Assembly (NCBI GenBank): GCA_033060915.1
Contig: CM065379.1
Span: 26,032,318-26,096,317 of the forward strand
Length of the DNA stretch: 64,000 nt
Direction: 5' to 3'
Origin: Euryodendron excelsum
Taxonomy: Eukaryota > Streptophyta > Magnoliopsida > Ericales > Pentaphylacaceae
The notes under the pieces are model-generated. The model saw only the letters and a list, made by a program, of their open reading frames with translations. It was not told where the DNA came from and did not search any database. The translations under genes were made by a program, and so were the position numbers. Within the stretch, counting starts at the first letter, position 1, and each line of letters begins with the position of its first letter. Positions 1 to 13,484 of this stretch are shown one piece after another.

Positions 1-152
1 AACACAAAACTCGTCATGCAAGCACACACCCACTCCATTATATATATATGAGCTGAAATGCCACTCCCTCCCCTGATTGTCGTTCATAGAGATTCAAAGA
101 AGAGAGAGAAGGAGATAGAGAGAGAAAGAGAGAAACCGTGGAAGAGGAAGAC

Positions 153-263
<111 letters not shown>

Positions 264-2099
264 GAGGCCAATCTCAAAGTAGGTAAGGAAACTTCTTCCT
301 CCTCCCTTATCTTTCCCAAACCCACTGGAATCGCAACCTTAAACCAGTCATGGTACTAGAGAAAACCAGAGAGAGAAAGAGAAAGATTGCACCAGCATGG
401 TAGGCAAACGATCGAACCAGAGCTAGAGGCCTCTCACAGGGATGTAAGGCTCCTCCTAGACCTCCAGAAAGTCCTAGAGAGGCCTTAGATCCTTGTGCAT
501 GTGCCGGAGTAGCTCTAAAAGGCAAGTTTTGCCGAAAAAATGAAAGAAATAGCGAACTCTGGCCACCGGCAACCATTGCCAACGAGTCTTGTTGGGTCTT
601 CTTCGTCTCTCGGCCAAGAACAAAGTCCATGAAGGAAGTTTTGCTGGAAAACCATGGGAAGGGAGCCAAAATCCCAGTTGTAGGTATGAAACTCTAGAGT
701 TTCGACGTGCAAACGAGATTTCGGCCCAGAACCGCCACCGTCGGCCACCATAGGTCAAGCTCTAGCCATGAGTGTGTAGCCCAAGTCCTTACCTATCTTT
801 GGGATGCACATGCATGGCCAGGAGGACCACTAATCAAAAGCAAGATGGTGAGAGAGTTCTCAACCTCACGAGGAAGAAAATGAAGGCTTAGTCTTCCTTC
901 CCCAAGAGTAGGTGGTGGCGCGTGCAAGTGCGTCAAAACAACCCTTGCCCTGAAATTTTTGTGGCATCTTCCTAGACTCCAAACAACCCTTCCCCTAATT
1001 TTCTAAAATTTTTTGGAATTTCTATGATTTTTTGTGAAATAAAATCAGTGTTTGAGCATGGAAAATCATAGAAAATGCAATAGATATGGAAATAATTTGA
1101 CATTTTACTAAGAAACCTCTAAAAATATGAGAAACACAAAAATGGGAGAGTAGAGGATCACAAGCCCTCCAAGTATAAAATTTCAAATACTTCCCTGTTA
1201 TTATCGTTAGGCGAATTTTGTTCCTACCAAGAGACGTAAGATTTCAAAATGGACTAACTTCACCAGATTACTTCTACTAACAACTCTAATTTTGTTATTA
1301 TTCTTATTATTTTGCATTTCAGATAACAAACACCAGTTTAAGAAATAAATTGGGAATTTGTGGATATTTATGACAAGCAATCTAAATATTCTCTTTTTTC
1401 ACATAAAATACATGAATTAATGATAACTTTGATCCAGACATATCATCAGAGTAGGAAACTATACATTCTCTAAGATACATGCTCGTTTATGTTCTATTAA
1501 ATGTGTTGTTAATTGCTTAATTGATTATATTCCTTGTTATAATAATTTCAAAGTTGCATTACAAGATTGCTTGCATCACTAGGGAGGAATAACCCCCAAA
1601 CTTGTATCATGGGTGAATCTAACTAGCTAGTGAATGGGGCTGCCATGAGTCAGCATTCATTGGCTTGATATGGGCTAGATAATCATGGGTGGGTTTCACT
1701 GTCTTGATGAAGGAAGAGCATCATGGGTGAACCCATTGGCTTGAATTGGCCCTGGCAAGACATACCTACAAGATCTTGGCATTATGGAAATCATAGAATT
1801 CTTACTGGGCTTCACAGCTCACTCTTATTTTATGGGACATTTTTCAAGAGTTGAGGTATCAACTAAATTTTCAAGGAAATGAATATGGAAACAAGTCCCA
1901 CTACTATCTTGTCTCTTTGGAGCATATGAGTTAATTAGTTTTCTTTAGGCTATAACTGTAATGAGACATAAATGCAGAAGTTCTACTAGTTTTCTTTTAT
2001 GATGTAATAATAAGATTACCTCTTGGATTGTGCTAAGATCTATGTTTATAAAACGTTGATAACTATAATTTCGTTGTCCAGACCTGGAGAGAGTGAAGT
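264..2099. other. Unassigned sequence, no gene seen
   Basis: No coding region or complete element could be recognised. Bases 360-950 are more GC-rich and read like the transcribed leader of a plant repeat; 950-2100 is AT-rich. No LTR terminus, terminal inverted repeat or target duplication was found. If the Tat remnant to the right is complete, its 3' LTR should lie here or beyond the window, but none of the Tat LTR sequence seen elsewhere in the window is recognisable. Confidence 0.4.
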
Positions 2100-3200
2100 A
2101 GGTCATGACAAGCTTTCTCCCTCAATCCGAGAAGACTTTACTCAAGATCTTAATGTAAGCCATGTTTGAGGGTTGTAAGAAGCAAAAGGATATACAGGCC
2201 CAAATCTCCTTTTTTAGTGAGGCTATGAGAACTAAAACCAGCTTGTACAAGAAGTGAACTTTGCCACTTCCATTTTACCTTCCTTTTCGATATTGTTGTT
2301 TTTGTTCAAGCTTATTTAGACTAAGTAATCTTCCTTGATCTGAGAAGGCTTTAATTTGGACCATAATAGGGGCTTGGTTATGGGATATTTAAAAGAAAGG
2401 GTATAAAGGCTCGAAATACATCACATTTGTTGTGTTTTCTCATGACCAGTGATCACCTTTAACAACTTTGACTTTCCTTTCTCTCTCCCCTTTTGTTGCT
2501 CATTTTTTATAAGCTACCCCGTTCCATCTTCGTTCCTTTTCCTTGCATCTTCCTTCCTTTCTGGTTTGACCATGCCCCTATCCTTGTTCTTGTATTCCTC
2601 CTTCATGGGTCCCGACTTTTTTCTTTTACTTTCTTGTTTCTACTTCATCATTTTTTTTTTTTCTTTTTTTTCTTTTTTTGCATACCAACGCCTTTACTGG
2701 GTTTTACCGGTCCCAACTCTATTACTTTTGTCCCATGGTGCTTTTATGGATTTTTGCCAAGTCAACAGTATTTGTATCTTACCATGCCTCCTCCTTTTTA
2801 CCCGTAGCGCCCTTTCGAGTTTTCACTGCGTCCTTGAGGTCATGCTATTTATTGTTATTTTTTTTCATCCCTTGTGAAGGTCCAGGTTCTTCCGTGGCAT
2901 TACTTGCTCACACATCCCTTTTTAAGCAATGAAGAGTATGAGATTTCCTTTCTCTTCTTTTACTTTATACTCTTGGCATCCTTTCAATCCATGTCTCTTT
3001 TTGTTTCCCCTATTTCTCTTTACTATATTTTGATCCATAGTGGGCGGTGATCACTAGGTCAATTTTTTGAAAGGATGTAACCGGTTCAAGCGGGTTTTAC
3101 AAGGGTTACTTTTAACTTTAGGGTAGAGGAATTGAGGGCATCTCTTCATTTTGAGTAGGATTGCTTAGTCTATAAAGCTCTTTTCAAAATTTCAGCAACA
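2100..3200 (-). other. Tat element 1: pol-to-3'LTR spacer
   Basis: T-rich runs are followed by phrases shared with 60120-60970, such as TTTTGCCAAGTC versus TTTTCGCCAGGGTC and TTTTTACCCGTAGCGCCC versus TTTTTACCTACGGCACCC. The order of blocks is the same in both elements. Phe/Ser-rich open frames here (2449-2932) are products of the pyrimidine bias, not genes. Confidence 0.65.
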
Positions 3201-4436
3201 CCTTTAAGAATGGTGAATTAGTTAGTGGATTCACTCTTTGCATATGCTTGCTCCAATATGGGGGGTGATTCTTGGTTCAGGGTATTTTGCATGAATATCG
3301 CATGTGTCTCTACTGGGTTGATTAAGGGATTGCTTTTCATTTGGGGAGGTGAAATGATGGCTTCTCTTCCTTTTGAGGGTTTAACTACCCGTTGCTTTGT
3401 TAGGACATCTTTTGGTGGTTGCTTCTTGGACTTTAACAACTTACATGATCGATCCTCATCTCTCACCCTTTTGTGTTTCCCCTCTCTACTTTTCCTATTC
3501 TTCACTCCTCTCTTTTTAAAGTTAGAAGTTATTTCTGCTGAAGTGGGTGCTTATGTTATCCCTTCCTTCAAGTTAGGTTAAAACATTTTAGGGGAAAATT
3601 ACTAGAGAAAATATCATCCATGGAGAGCAATAAGACAATAATAAAACATAAAAACTTCAAAGCCTTTTCATTAAATGATGTTGTTTACATGTTCAGATCT
3701 TAATTTAAAAGACAAGTAATAGAAAGGTAGGGTTCGAAAAACATCCCTTTATTGAAAGACAAAACCCTCAGATGGGTTTGGGGACTACACCAACATCCTC
3801 CACACTCCACTTGCCATGAGTTCTATCGAGTTAAGCAGGGCGGATTGAAGCATCATCTGTGGCATCATATGAGTGAGTGATCACCGTTTAGTTGTAGATC
3901 TCTTTTTTCTTCCCTACTTTAGAAGTCGTGCCTAGGCTAGCCCCCAGGGTTTGTAGTTTCTCAGTGTTTTTCTTTTCTTTGTCGGTTTCTCTTTTCTCTA
4001 GTAAATGGTGGGGAATAGTCCCTGTGGTTTTAGTAACTTTCTCAAGTTCTTTGTCCGTGGTTTTAGTAACTTTCTCCTAAGACTTATAGGTTCTGGATGT
4101 CATTGGCTTCTTTCTCAGCATTTACTTCGGAAGTGGAAATGGCAGATTTGGTGAACAAGTTGGCTAGCTAACCTTCATCTAGTTCAAAGGGTGACTCAGT
4201 GATGATGGGTTCTCCAATCCCCCACCCCATTGCTCCGTAGTCATATTTAGTGGCGTCAGTCGGGCCTTTTAGAGAGAATGGTGGCATCTCTTCAAAGTTC
4301 CCATGCTCAAATTCCTCTCCCCATCCAGTGGCGATTATAGGTGGCTCTAATTGGACTAAGATCTTTAATTCTTCCCTATAGCAACCATACCTTTCGCAGT
4401 CTCCTATTGTCGATTGGTGGCCAATCCCATACCTGT
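3201..4436 (-). other. Tat element 1: unrecognised internal stretch
   Basis: On the minus strand a 95-codon frame at 3218-3505 is rich in Lys, Arg and Ser but matches no retroelement domain I know. A short tandem duplication (TGGTTTTAGTAACTTTCTC, twice) lies near 4025-4078. This stretch sits between gag and the spacer where about 3 kb of pol would be expected. It may be a relic of the gag-protease linker, or sequence picked up at the deletion. Confidence 0.35.
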
Positions 4437-6110
4437 CTAGATTTTTTTCCAGCTCCAGGATTCAGACTTTATCATCATTTGGATCATATTGCATGGCTTC
4501 CATGAGGCGAGAGTTGGGTCAATTTTCCAGATGGCGGATGTTTCATTTTGCAGCCATGTAATAGGTAAATCTAAACCCTCATCAAGATCAAGGAAATACA
4601 CCTGGGGGCATACCTCTTCTTCTTCCCATTCAGCTTCCACCAGTCCTTGATTTTGAAAGAATTGAGTAGCATTTACACCCTCAGGGTCTGCCTCTCCTTT
4701 TATGATTAGGTTGATCGTGTGATTTGGCAAAGGGTTGGTTATGACATTAAGAGTGGGCGCCGGGTTTTCTTATTGGATTTCGATCACTTTTGCATCGATC
4801 GAATCATGAATTTTGTGCTTCAATGAGAAGCAGCTCTCAATATGTGCCCCTGTTCACCGGAATGATACTCACAAGCTAATGTAGAGTTAAAGGTGGGTAA
4901 CAAAGGACTGGGTAAAGACCGAGCGGGTATGGGGTTCAGATGTTTGGCTTTTAAGAGGTCATGGTATGTAGCTATTTAGGTACAGGCGAGTTGGGCAAAG
5001 ACTCAATTCCATAGAACAGGTCAGTTAGGATTGAAGTATAGCCGTACCACAAATGGCCATAATGCTGGTACCTAAACAGGAGTTACGGATATATTAATCA
5101 CATGAGTTGGTGGAGGGGGCTGAGCTTGATTTTGGCGAAGGTGTTGTTGCTGAGTTGGCAATATGGCCAATACCTCTCCTTCTTTCTTGACGATTCCTCG
5201 GGCGGTAGCTACCTATTTTTGTAGTATTGGGGAAATTTTTTCCAATTTTGGCATAGAGATAGTCATCCTCCCTATCTTTAACCCATTCTTAATCATCTCC
5301 CCTTACATGATCACTTTAGAACAACTTTTTCCTATGCTTAAGTAGAGCCTTTCATAGTATAAGCCTTGGAAAGTGTGCACAAAGAGTTATACATATTCTT
5401 TTTCGACCAGCAGGGGATTGACTTAAGCAGCCACCTCCCTCCATCTGAGGGAATAACTCTTAAAGCTCTCCTTATCATTGCGGGTCATCAGCATTAACGC
5501 CCATATGTTTAGTGTAAGCTCATTATTGTGCTAGTACTATGACTGGAAGGTAATTATAAATTCGTTCCAGGTGGTGATCTTTCGGAGGTCGAGCAGTGCA
5601 AACCACGAACAGGCAGATCCAGTTAGGTTGTGTTTGAATAGCTGCATTAGTAGCTTTGGGTCCTTGCCGTATCCACTTATAGCCCTAGCATACAGTTGCA
5701 AATGAACTATCGAATTCTCGCTGCCATCATATTTATGAAAGTCTAGCATTTTGAATTTGGCAAGTCAGGGATGATCTGAGTAGAAGTATAGTTCATTATA
5801 GTTGGTACTAGTGAAGGTATCATATTTGTGTAGGTTGCATAGGGACTCTTCCAACCCTTTTATCTTCACTTTGAGAGGGTCCTTCGCAACCTTCTTCTTT
5901 ATAGCAGTGAGCAAGATGGTTTTAGTACCATCTTCTTCTTCTTCTTCTTCCAAGTAGAAAAGCTTAGGCACCTCTTTGTTCTTACCCAGGGGGTTGATTT
6001 GTGGTGTAGCTCTAGCAAAAGGAACTAGATTGGCCCCATTGAGAGGTGTTGTTGAGCTTGAAGGTGCAGTGGGAGAAGGTCCCTTGGGTGTCGTAGCCTA
6101 CATCAGCTTG
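4437..6110 (-). pseudogene. Decayed Tat-type gag (capsid/nucleocapsid)
   Basis: Gag would form the cytoplasmic virus-like particle. Three minus-strand pieces lie in order. 5971-5765 includes a run of Glu. 5749-5537 carries the Retrotrans_gag signature (FHKYDGSENSIVHLQLYAR, then LTGSACSWF and TTWNEF). 4730-4437 is an acidic C-terminal piece that follows a degenerate zinc-finger-like segment (CEYHSGEQGH near 4850). The motif order is that of Tat/Athila-lineage gag. Several stops and frameshifts separate the pieces, so it is not translatable. The Pro/Gln-rich linker after the capsid domain is also visible. Confidence 0.75.
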
Positions 6111-6885
6111 AACATGTCATTTACTTTGCTTTCATTTCATTAATCTCATCTCGAGTGATATGATTGTTAACTGTGGAGGCATTAGGTTTTGTTGCCATGA
6201 TCAGGGCACGATGTCTAATGAGGATTGGGTCTCAAATAGTGAGAGGGACTCTAGCTCATTTTCCTTCCTTTGGGAGCAATGGTGGCCTATCAAGTGCATG
6301 AACAGCATAACGGTAGTAAATAAGCAGTTTAATGGATTGGAGTAAGGAAATGTAAGGTGGTCGCTCTTTCCTCCTTGGTTTTTGAAATTAACGCATGTGT
6401 CTTAATTCCGGCAGAGGTTCGGCTATCCAAGGGGTGGTATATGTAGCATAAGGTTAGGGTTGACTAATGCTTCCTAAAAAGCCTGGTTCCTGAATCTTCA
6501 AACCCTTGGCATCCACCCCCAAAAGGGTGAAGCCCATCTTTGGTTGGTGACTCGAGCGGGGAAACTATCGTTAAGCCGTTAAGTAAGAAATAGACACTGC
6601 ATCCGCTAACAACCACTCTACTATTCTCCCTTCTAACTAGAAGGTAGTAACGGGTAATATACAAGTATGCATGCAAATGCTTTGTGATCCATGCCATGTG
6701 TGTGTAGAATTCTCACAATTGGAGAAAAGAACCCAATAACACATATCCATCTTGTACCATCCATGCATTCTTGGCAATTAAAACATTCACATACCATAAA
6801 ATAAATATGAACAAGGGTTCACCTACAAAAGAAATACAAAGAATTAGTACTTTTTGACATGACAATGGCCTAACCCTCTAAGTTG

Positions 6886-6903
6886 TCCCCAGTAGAGTCC
6901 CCA
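6886..6903 (-). other. Primer binding site, tRNA-Arg-like
   Basis: On the minus strand TGGGGACTCTACTGGGGA lies two bases inside the 5' LTR end. Tat/Ogre-type elements use a tRNA-Arg site of the form TGGCGACTCnnCTGGGGA, as far as I recall, and this differs at one fixed position. Its place next to the LTR fixes the element's orientation as minus. Confidence 0.65.
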
Positions 6904-6905
6904 GT

Positions 6906-9900
6906 TATCGCACTCCAATTTTTCGGCAAGCCGTCTTGGCTTACGAAAAAATATGGTATTCTCTCTATTAGAACTTACCCTCCTAATAGGATAAGTGCGA
7001 TGGGAGTTTGAACTTAAAATTTGATTTGATTAAGGGTTTTTTGAAAAAATTTGGAGTCACCATCTAACATAGTTAAAGATGTGCTAGATCACCTAAAACT
7101 AAGTGTAATCCGAAGACTAAACTTACGTTTTTGAAAATGTTTTAAAAATGGCCTTCTTAAGAACGTTTTTGCGAAAGAGATTTTTAGCAACCTTTTGAAA
7201 GTGTTTTAAAGATATTTTTTGAAAATGTGACTCCTGTTTTCATCCTCAAAATAGAAATCTATGGTCCGAGGTTTGATTACGTGTAGGAAAGATATCCTAA
7301 GATCATCACCCTACCCCACATTTTCGGTACCTACATATCTAATCACCCTTAGTTCACTCACTTGCATCAATGGTTACTAAACATCTGCTTGTTATCTACT
7401 TTAAAATTTTGAAAAGGGGGTTTCGTCATCACTTTTTGGATGAATGATGTATGATGCACATTTTTAGAAAGGATTTTGAGCGAGTTTGAAAAGAGTTTGA
7501 CATTTGATTTTTGAAAGATTGAAATTTTTTGAAACTTGATTTTGGAAAGATAATTTGATTTGAGGAAGAGTTTTGAAAAGGGTATTCAACTTGAAATAAG
7601 GGTTATAACCGCACCTATGAAGGTTACCTACATATCTCGTTTGGCGATAATCAAGTCATCCATAATTCGAGCGAGGGCCCGATTGAAAATGGACTCATGG
7701 AGTCTTAGAATGTTTTTGAAACTTTGGTCTCAAGAATTTTGACTTGAAATTGGAATTGGAGAATTTAAGATAGAATTTGACAGTTTTGAAAATGCCTTTG
7801 TAATAGGACTTTGGAATGTGTTGAAGTGTTTTTTAAACCAACTCAAGAGAGTAAAATATTTAAATTACTCAAATGAGGGTTATTTTGAAAACCATTTGGA
7901 AACTTGAAAACCATTTTTAAGAAAACTTTTAAGAGAGTGAGCTTTTTGAAAACCTCCTTAAGGAGGATTGCTTTGAAAACTGCTTTTCGAGTATTAAAAC
8001 CACTATAGTGAGCTAGGGTTCATATGATTAATTTGATAGAAACCACTCCAAGGAGGGCTTCCTTAAGACCATTTCAACCCCAAAACTTAATAGAGCAAAA
8101 TCTTTGAAAACCTCCTCCAACGAGAGTTGTTTTGAAAGTTTTGGAAATCATAGAAAACCTCTTTTAGAGAGGGTGGTTTTAAAAACCATTTTATGCAAAA
8201 ACTAAAGAGAGCAATATGAAATGCAAAGTAGAGAGTAGGGTTTTAGAGGACAACCTAAAGCTTTAGAAAGCTAGGGCTCTTCAAGAAACTCCAACTTATA
8301 GGCATTTTTTTTGTTTTTTGGAAACCTTTTGAATATAAACTTTGCAAAACACTTGAAGATTGAAATAGTGGCTTGTTTAAAAAGGTTTGAAACATCAAAA
8401 ATAAATCATTACAAGCACAACATGAGCATTACAACACATAGATGTAAAGGGTCATGAAAATGCAAAGGTTAGGCTACACCAAGTTACAAGGAGCTCCAAT
8501 GGCCATGCCATCCCCAATTAAGCTTATGAGAAGTCCCTTGACATGGTGGTTCTCGCAAGATTTCATCTAGGCTTGGCCATAGAGCTCTTTTGTTCAAGCA
8601 TATAAGAAGAGAAGGTAGTAGATGGGGTTTAAAAGAGAAGAAGAGCTCAAATAGGCTTGGAGGGAGAAGACATAGAGAGGGAAGAGCATAAACTTAAATA
8701 AAGCCTCACCTTGGTCTTCAATCCACCATAGCTTGACTCTTCAATGGAGGAATTGGTCTCCATGGCTTCTTGGACTCTTAATTTTTGAGTTTTAGAGACT
8801 TATATGAAATTTTGGGCGCTCTGTATTGATTTTGGCAGAGTATCTCTACTGTTTTTGCTTTTTCGATACGCTAGGGGGGGTGACTGGATATTTATAAGCA
8901 AAATTTCCTCCAGCCTGTGTATATAACACATGCGCATGGTTTAAAATAAGCCATACGCATGTAGTATATGCACAAACACCCAACCAATGGTTACATGCCA
9001 TGTGGCACCTTTGTACTATTTAGACTTCGGGTGCAAGGCAAATTTTGGACGATCTGATCACAATTTGTGTACTTATAGAACATGCTCGGCCGTCGAGAAC
9101 TTTTATACTAACTTTGCCTCAATATTTATGCCATTCGGGAAGGATCTCGAGAAATTAGGCACATGCACGATGTTCCCCTGTAGTTTCTCTTGAACTAAGC
9201 ACCCTTTGGGGATCTTTGGATGATTTTGGATGATTGGGATATCGCTTTAAACCGGTTTCCCAAAGCAGCTATTTTTATGCCACACAATCAGGGGCTTTGG
9301 GAAGTGACCGTCCCTATCGAACCGTACTGATGAAACGCCCTCCAGAATAACTTTGGGAAATTTTTTAATTTACGCATTTCTCAAGTCATTTCACGATGCT
9401 TTTTAATTAGGGAATTGAGATTTAAACTAACATCGGCAAGAATACTTTTACTTTTCCTAAGTGTTAGAAAGGTGCCCTTCTTTTGGCCATACGATCGCGA
9501 CCTTCTGGAGATGTAATTGACCATCGAATCGTACCGGTGGAAAATCTATCGCTCTGGCTTCAGGAAATTTCCTAATTTACACATTTCTCAAGTCATTTGA
9601 TGATGCATTTTGATCAAGAAATTGAAGAAAAAGCCAGCTTCGGCAGAGTTTCTATGACACGCTCTGCGAAGCTTTTATTGACTTAAAGGGGTTTCGAGTC
9701 AAGGGACTCACTCGAAACTGGACAGGGATCCTCCTTGGAGTATCCCAGCGGGTGCTAGTTTGATTCCCAAAGCTAGTGTGGTTGGAAAGGGGGCCTAGGC
9801 TTCCAGGGGCAAAATGATCATTTTGACCAAAACTTGTTGGCATGGGGCCAGAATAGACTTTATTCACACACAAGGGTGTGCCTACCTATTCAAGGGAAAA

Positions 9901-10671
9901 ATAATCACTTTGATCAGACTGAGATTAGAATTGGTTGGAATGGCATATTGAACATGCCAGACTGTCAGGAGAAAGTCCCAAGAGGGTGGACTTCTCATCT
10001 TGAGGACTTAGTACTTTCTCGAAGACGTGTCAGGGTGCCAAAGAGGCAATTTGGTCATTTTTGATCATGTCGGGCTAGCAGGTGTCGATGTTGACCTGGG
10101 TTTACAAGTGTTTTCGTCACTCCGACAGTTGTGACGAATTGGTCTCCGACAGTTGTGACGAATTAGTCTCCGAAAGTCTCTCTTATCTTTAGAAACGTGC
10201 CACGGCCAAGGGGTGATTTCTATTCCGTGACACTGGTTGTTTAGCAGCATACCCGTATTGACCTGTTTATGAGTGATTTCTCACCACTCTAATGACTTAA
10301 TGGTTTGTGAGTGCTTCTGCCACTTCGACGGTGTTGGAATTGGTTCCACAGATTTTCCAAATCTCAAAAAGCTACTATATGCCAAAGGGCATAGTGGACA
10401 TTTTTCATTGGGGAGCTAACAGGCACCAGAAGTGAACCATTTAAAGTTTGGCATTGGTTTTGAAGACTGCTTGGTCATAGAAAACTGCCTGGAGTGCCTG
10501 AGGGTATTTTGGTCATTTGGCTTCAATTAAAAAGTGTGGGCCTAGGAATCGATCGATTTAACTTGACTAGAGTTTTGAAAGGCCGGTTTAGGCTTGATAT
10601 TGTTGTGATGTTTAACTAGAGGTCTAGTCTGGACTGGAGATTCTCGAATAGACAAAAATAGGGTGCTTACA
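6906..10671 (-). repeat. 5' LTR of Tat element 1
   Basis: Plus-strand ends are TATCGCACTCC (a decayed TGTCGCGCCC) and GGGTGCTTACA, matching the LTR ends at 51354/56772 and 18858/27244. Shared inner blocks include the segment around 7260-7330 (GGTTTGATTACGTGTAGG) and the GGGGCAAAATGATCATTTTG block near 9806. It is 3766 bp against 5419 bp for the Tat 3 LTR. It has one copy of the 157-bp U3 unit and few AACGG-type units, which explains part of the difference. The five bases after the right end are CTATG; the partner duplication is not in view. Confidence 0.85.
8889..8896 (-). promoter_or_regulatory. TATA box of Tat element 1 LTR
   Basis: The minus strand reads TATAAATA. The same octamer lies at the corresponding place in the other two Tat LTRs (25600-25607 and 54740-54747), so it is the likely core promoter for the minus-strand genomic RNA. 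Confidence 0.6.
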
Positions 10672-11728
10672 CTATGCTTCCAACGACTCTTCGTTGACTC
10701 TCAAATTCCAAGTATTTAGACAGTTATAATCAAAACCTTGAAGACCAACTTAGAGCATAAGTAAGTTAACTCAAGAGCAATAGCATACATTTTCATTCTA
10801 ATTTACAACACACAATAGAAGCATTTCATCAAACACCTTGGGTCCATCAATTTAACATCGTCTCTAAATCATTACACATAACACAAATCCAACCATCACA
10901 ATTTAATATTTGAGGTTTTTCACATTTTTATCATGGATTTATTTCTAAGAAAACTCCAACACATATTATAACATCATAACATATAGTATATCATCAATTT
11001 TACAACTACAAGTACAACAAAAATGCTAAACTCATCTTAATACTAACATATATTTAGGTTTTCACAATCTAATGCAATGAATACATGATTTCAGTAACAA
11101 AGCATGTAAACACAAGATAGCATACCAACAAATAGCAAGGTTAGTGAAAACCCTATCTCAAGTGAAGTGCAACCAAACCCTAGGTCTCAAAATCATCCAA
11201 AACGAAAAATCCAAACGATAGAATTGTAAAGCTAGGTGAGTAGAACATCATTAATTCTTGGTTTCAAATCTAGAGATGAAATGAAGAACAAAAGAGAAAA
11301 ATAGAGAGAGAAGTGAATCTACCATAAAGAAGAGAGAGAAATGAGAAAAAATTTTGATTCTCTTTCTTAGGTATGGGTATTTATACTACTCAAGAGATAA
11401 AATTATAATTTTGCTATTCAAACACTATACAAGGTCAAATTTTGTCTCGAGACCTCCAAAATTCACACAACTAAATCTCGAATGTTATTTTATTAAATAA
11501 AACATTATTTAGAGTCCAAAAAATATATCTCACATTCCCACAGACTTGTGTATCCTACACAACTCAATAAACACTCAATTCACTAAAATAATCTAAAAGC
11601 AAGCCCAAGAATAATATATGCATGTAATAGTAAAATTCATCATTTACTTACGCACATGACAATATATATAAATGCACATGCATTCATAACCGTATTATTA
11701 TACTAAAAAATATATCTAGGTCTCTACA
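10672..11728 (-). repeat. Probable gypsy-type LTR fragment
   Basis: The right end on the minus strand reads TGTAGAGACCTAG, a typical gypsy LTR start, and a minus-strand TATAAATA lies about 345 bp inside (11378-11385). The left end was not found and may have been lost when Tat element 1 inserted. There is no coding content. The call rests only on ends and promoter-like sequence. Confidence 0.4.
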
Positions 11729-11733
11729 ATAAG

Positions 11734-12299
11734 TGTTGAACCAAAGATCAAAGCTACAAATTTTTTAGCCCTAACTTATATATTCTTTTTGCTGAGTTAT
11801 TGAGGTTAATTGTTGAGCTACACTTTCTTATCTACTCTTTGTGAGAGATACCCATTGTATAAACCTCAGTTATTTCACTATGGTGGGTTTGTAAACCCAT
11901 GAGTTTGACTGTTCTTGGAAAATAGTTGTAAGTTTGAGTAAAGTTTAGACAAAATCACTTGAATCTTGAAAGTTTGAGAAGAACTCTTGTAAAAGTGCGC
12001 TAGGCACTTGAGCAACTAGCATTTACTATGTAAGGGGTTTTTTACATAATGGAGGAGACTTTCAAGAGGATTTTGGGGTGAGGACATAAGTGACAGTTGT
12101 GACCAAACCTTGATAAATCATTATATTCATTGTACTTTGTTTTCCTTCCTTGCATCTTATCACTTGCTTACATTGCTCATAACTTGATTAATTAGTGTTC
12201 CACTGATTTTGTAGTTTTTAATTGGATTATTTGCTACTAATTTTAAGAAACTTAATTCACCCCCCCCCCCTCCTGGGTTGCATTTTTGAGCCAACAACA
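11734..12299 (+). repeat. SIRE-like copia solo LTR
   Basis: The 566-bp segment runs from TGTTGAACC to CCAACAACA. It is flanked by a perfect 5-bp duplication ATAAG (11729-11733 and 12300-12304). Its 3' half resembles the copia A and B LTRs, including TTTTGGGGTGAGGAC near 12080 and the terminal CTGGGTTGC block. No internal sequence or partner LTR is adjacent, so it is a solo LTR left by LTR-LTR recombination. A C-run (about 12 bases) lies near 12260. Confidence 0.75.
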
Positions 12300-12355
12300 A
12301 TAAGGAAATTAGGAAGTTAGAAAAGATGAATCGAATAATGAGATTACAAAATAAA

Positions 12356-12480
12356 GGGAAAATTACACAAACCTCCCCTAAACATTTGCATAAATAAAGG
12401 TGCTTCCCCCAACAATTTTGAAATTACACTGACCTCCCTCTCTTTTGAAATGTCATTAACAAATTCTCCCTTTCGTCCAA
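12356..12480 (+). repeat. MULE left terminal inverted repeat
   Basis: This pairs with 13485-13608. The best conserved blocks are AATTACACAAA at the tip and GAAATGTCATTAACAAA at the inner end. Confidence 0.85.
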
Positions 12481-13484
12481 CTTTTGTCACTTGTAAGACG
12501 AAAAGCGATAACATAAGCAAAATATTTAGTAAAATGCCTATTATATCCTGTTTTAACATGTAATGTCAAGGAAGTCCTTGGTAATAGGTATGCAATGACT
12601 ATTTTAACCTTATCAGAACTTTTTGACAAGAACATAAAGAAACATGGTGGCCTCACCTCTAACCTCCTTTTTATGAAAAATTCTACAATATATGTACACA
12701 CAAGTACACATATACACAGGCCAAACCCACATCTATGTTTCAAATCTATCTTTTTCTTCCTTTCTCAACATTTATATATTCCATTGAAGAGAGGAACAGG
12801 TTCCCCTTTAACACATAGTTTTTCAATTGCATAGATTTATAGGGGGCAATGGGTGTAAAAAGATCAGATTCAATGTGTATAGAGAAATTAGGGGTTAAAA
12901 GGTGGGACGAATAGATAGGTAGCATTGTGGGATGGGTGTGGTGGCTAAAGGAAGGGGTAGGGTAGAGGTAGGGTCAAGGTCGGGGATGATGGGTATGGCA
13001 GTGGGTTATGGGGGTGGTAGTCGAAGGTGAGGGTAGTGAGGATAGGGGTGGGTTGGGCTAGAGATGAGAGTGGTGGGGAAAGATTCTGGTAGGTTGGGAA
13101 ATGGGGGAGGCGGCTTGATGGGTGGTAGTATATGGATGAGGGTGGGCTGGGGATGGTTATGGAGGATTACTGGTTGTTAGTTGTCGTATAAGATAATAAA
13201 ATCAATAGGTGATTTGAACTGGTATTCATTAATGAATGGTCCTATTAATTGCAACTTCTGATCTTCATGGTTCGAGGATAGATGGGTAGGGTGCAGTAAG
13301 AAATTGAGAGAGAAAAATGAGAATTTTACACTAATAGAGAAAGAGACTTTAGAGAGAGAAAGTTGAGTTTTATAAAGAGTATAAAGAGAAATGAGTTTTA
13401 GATAAAGATATTTTATTTATTTCATTTTTAAATAAATGGAATTATAGTCATTCTGTAGATTTTTGCTAACATCGTTACATGATA

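Larger units (their letters stand above)
2100..10671 (-). mobile_element. Tat-lineage Ty3/gypsy element 1, pol-less remnant
   Basis: Read on the minus strand this has a 5' LTR (6906-10671), a primer site (6886-6903), a decayed gag (about 6110-4437), an unrecognised stretch, and then a T-rich spacer (2100-3200). That spacer resembles 60000-60970 of the Tat 3 element, where it lies between the integrase stop and the antisense ORF. Protease, reverse transcriptase, RNase H and integrase are absent between gag and spacer. No antisense ORF or 3' LTR is recognisable to the left. I infer an internally deleted, non-autonomous copy; the left boundary is approximate. Confidence 0.7.

Noticed and set aside
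2449..2932. Phe-rich open frames resembling membrane proteins
   Set aside because: The sequence is a pyrimidine-rich Tat spacer also found non-coding at 60120-60400; the hydrophobic look comes from T runs.
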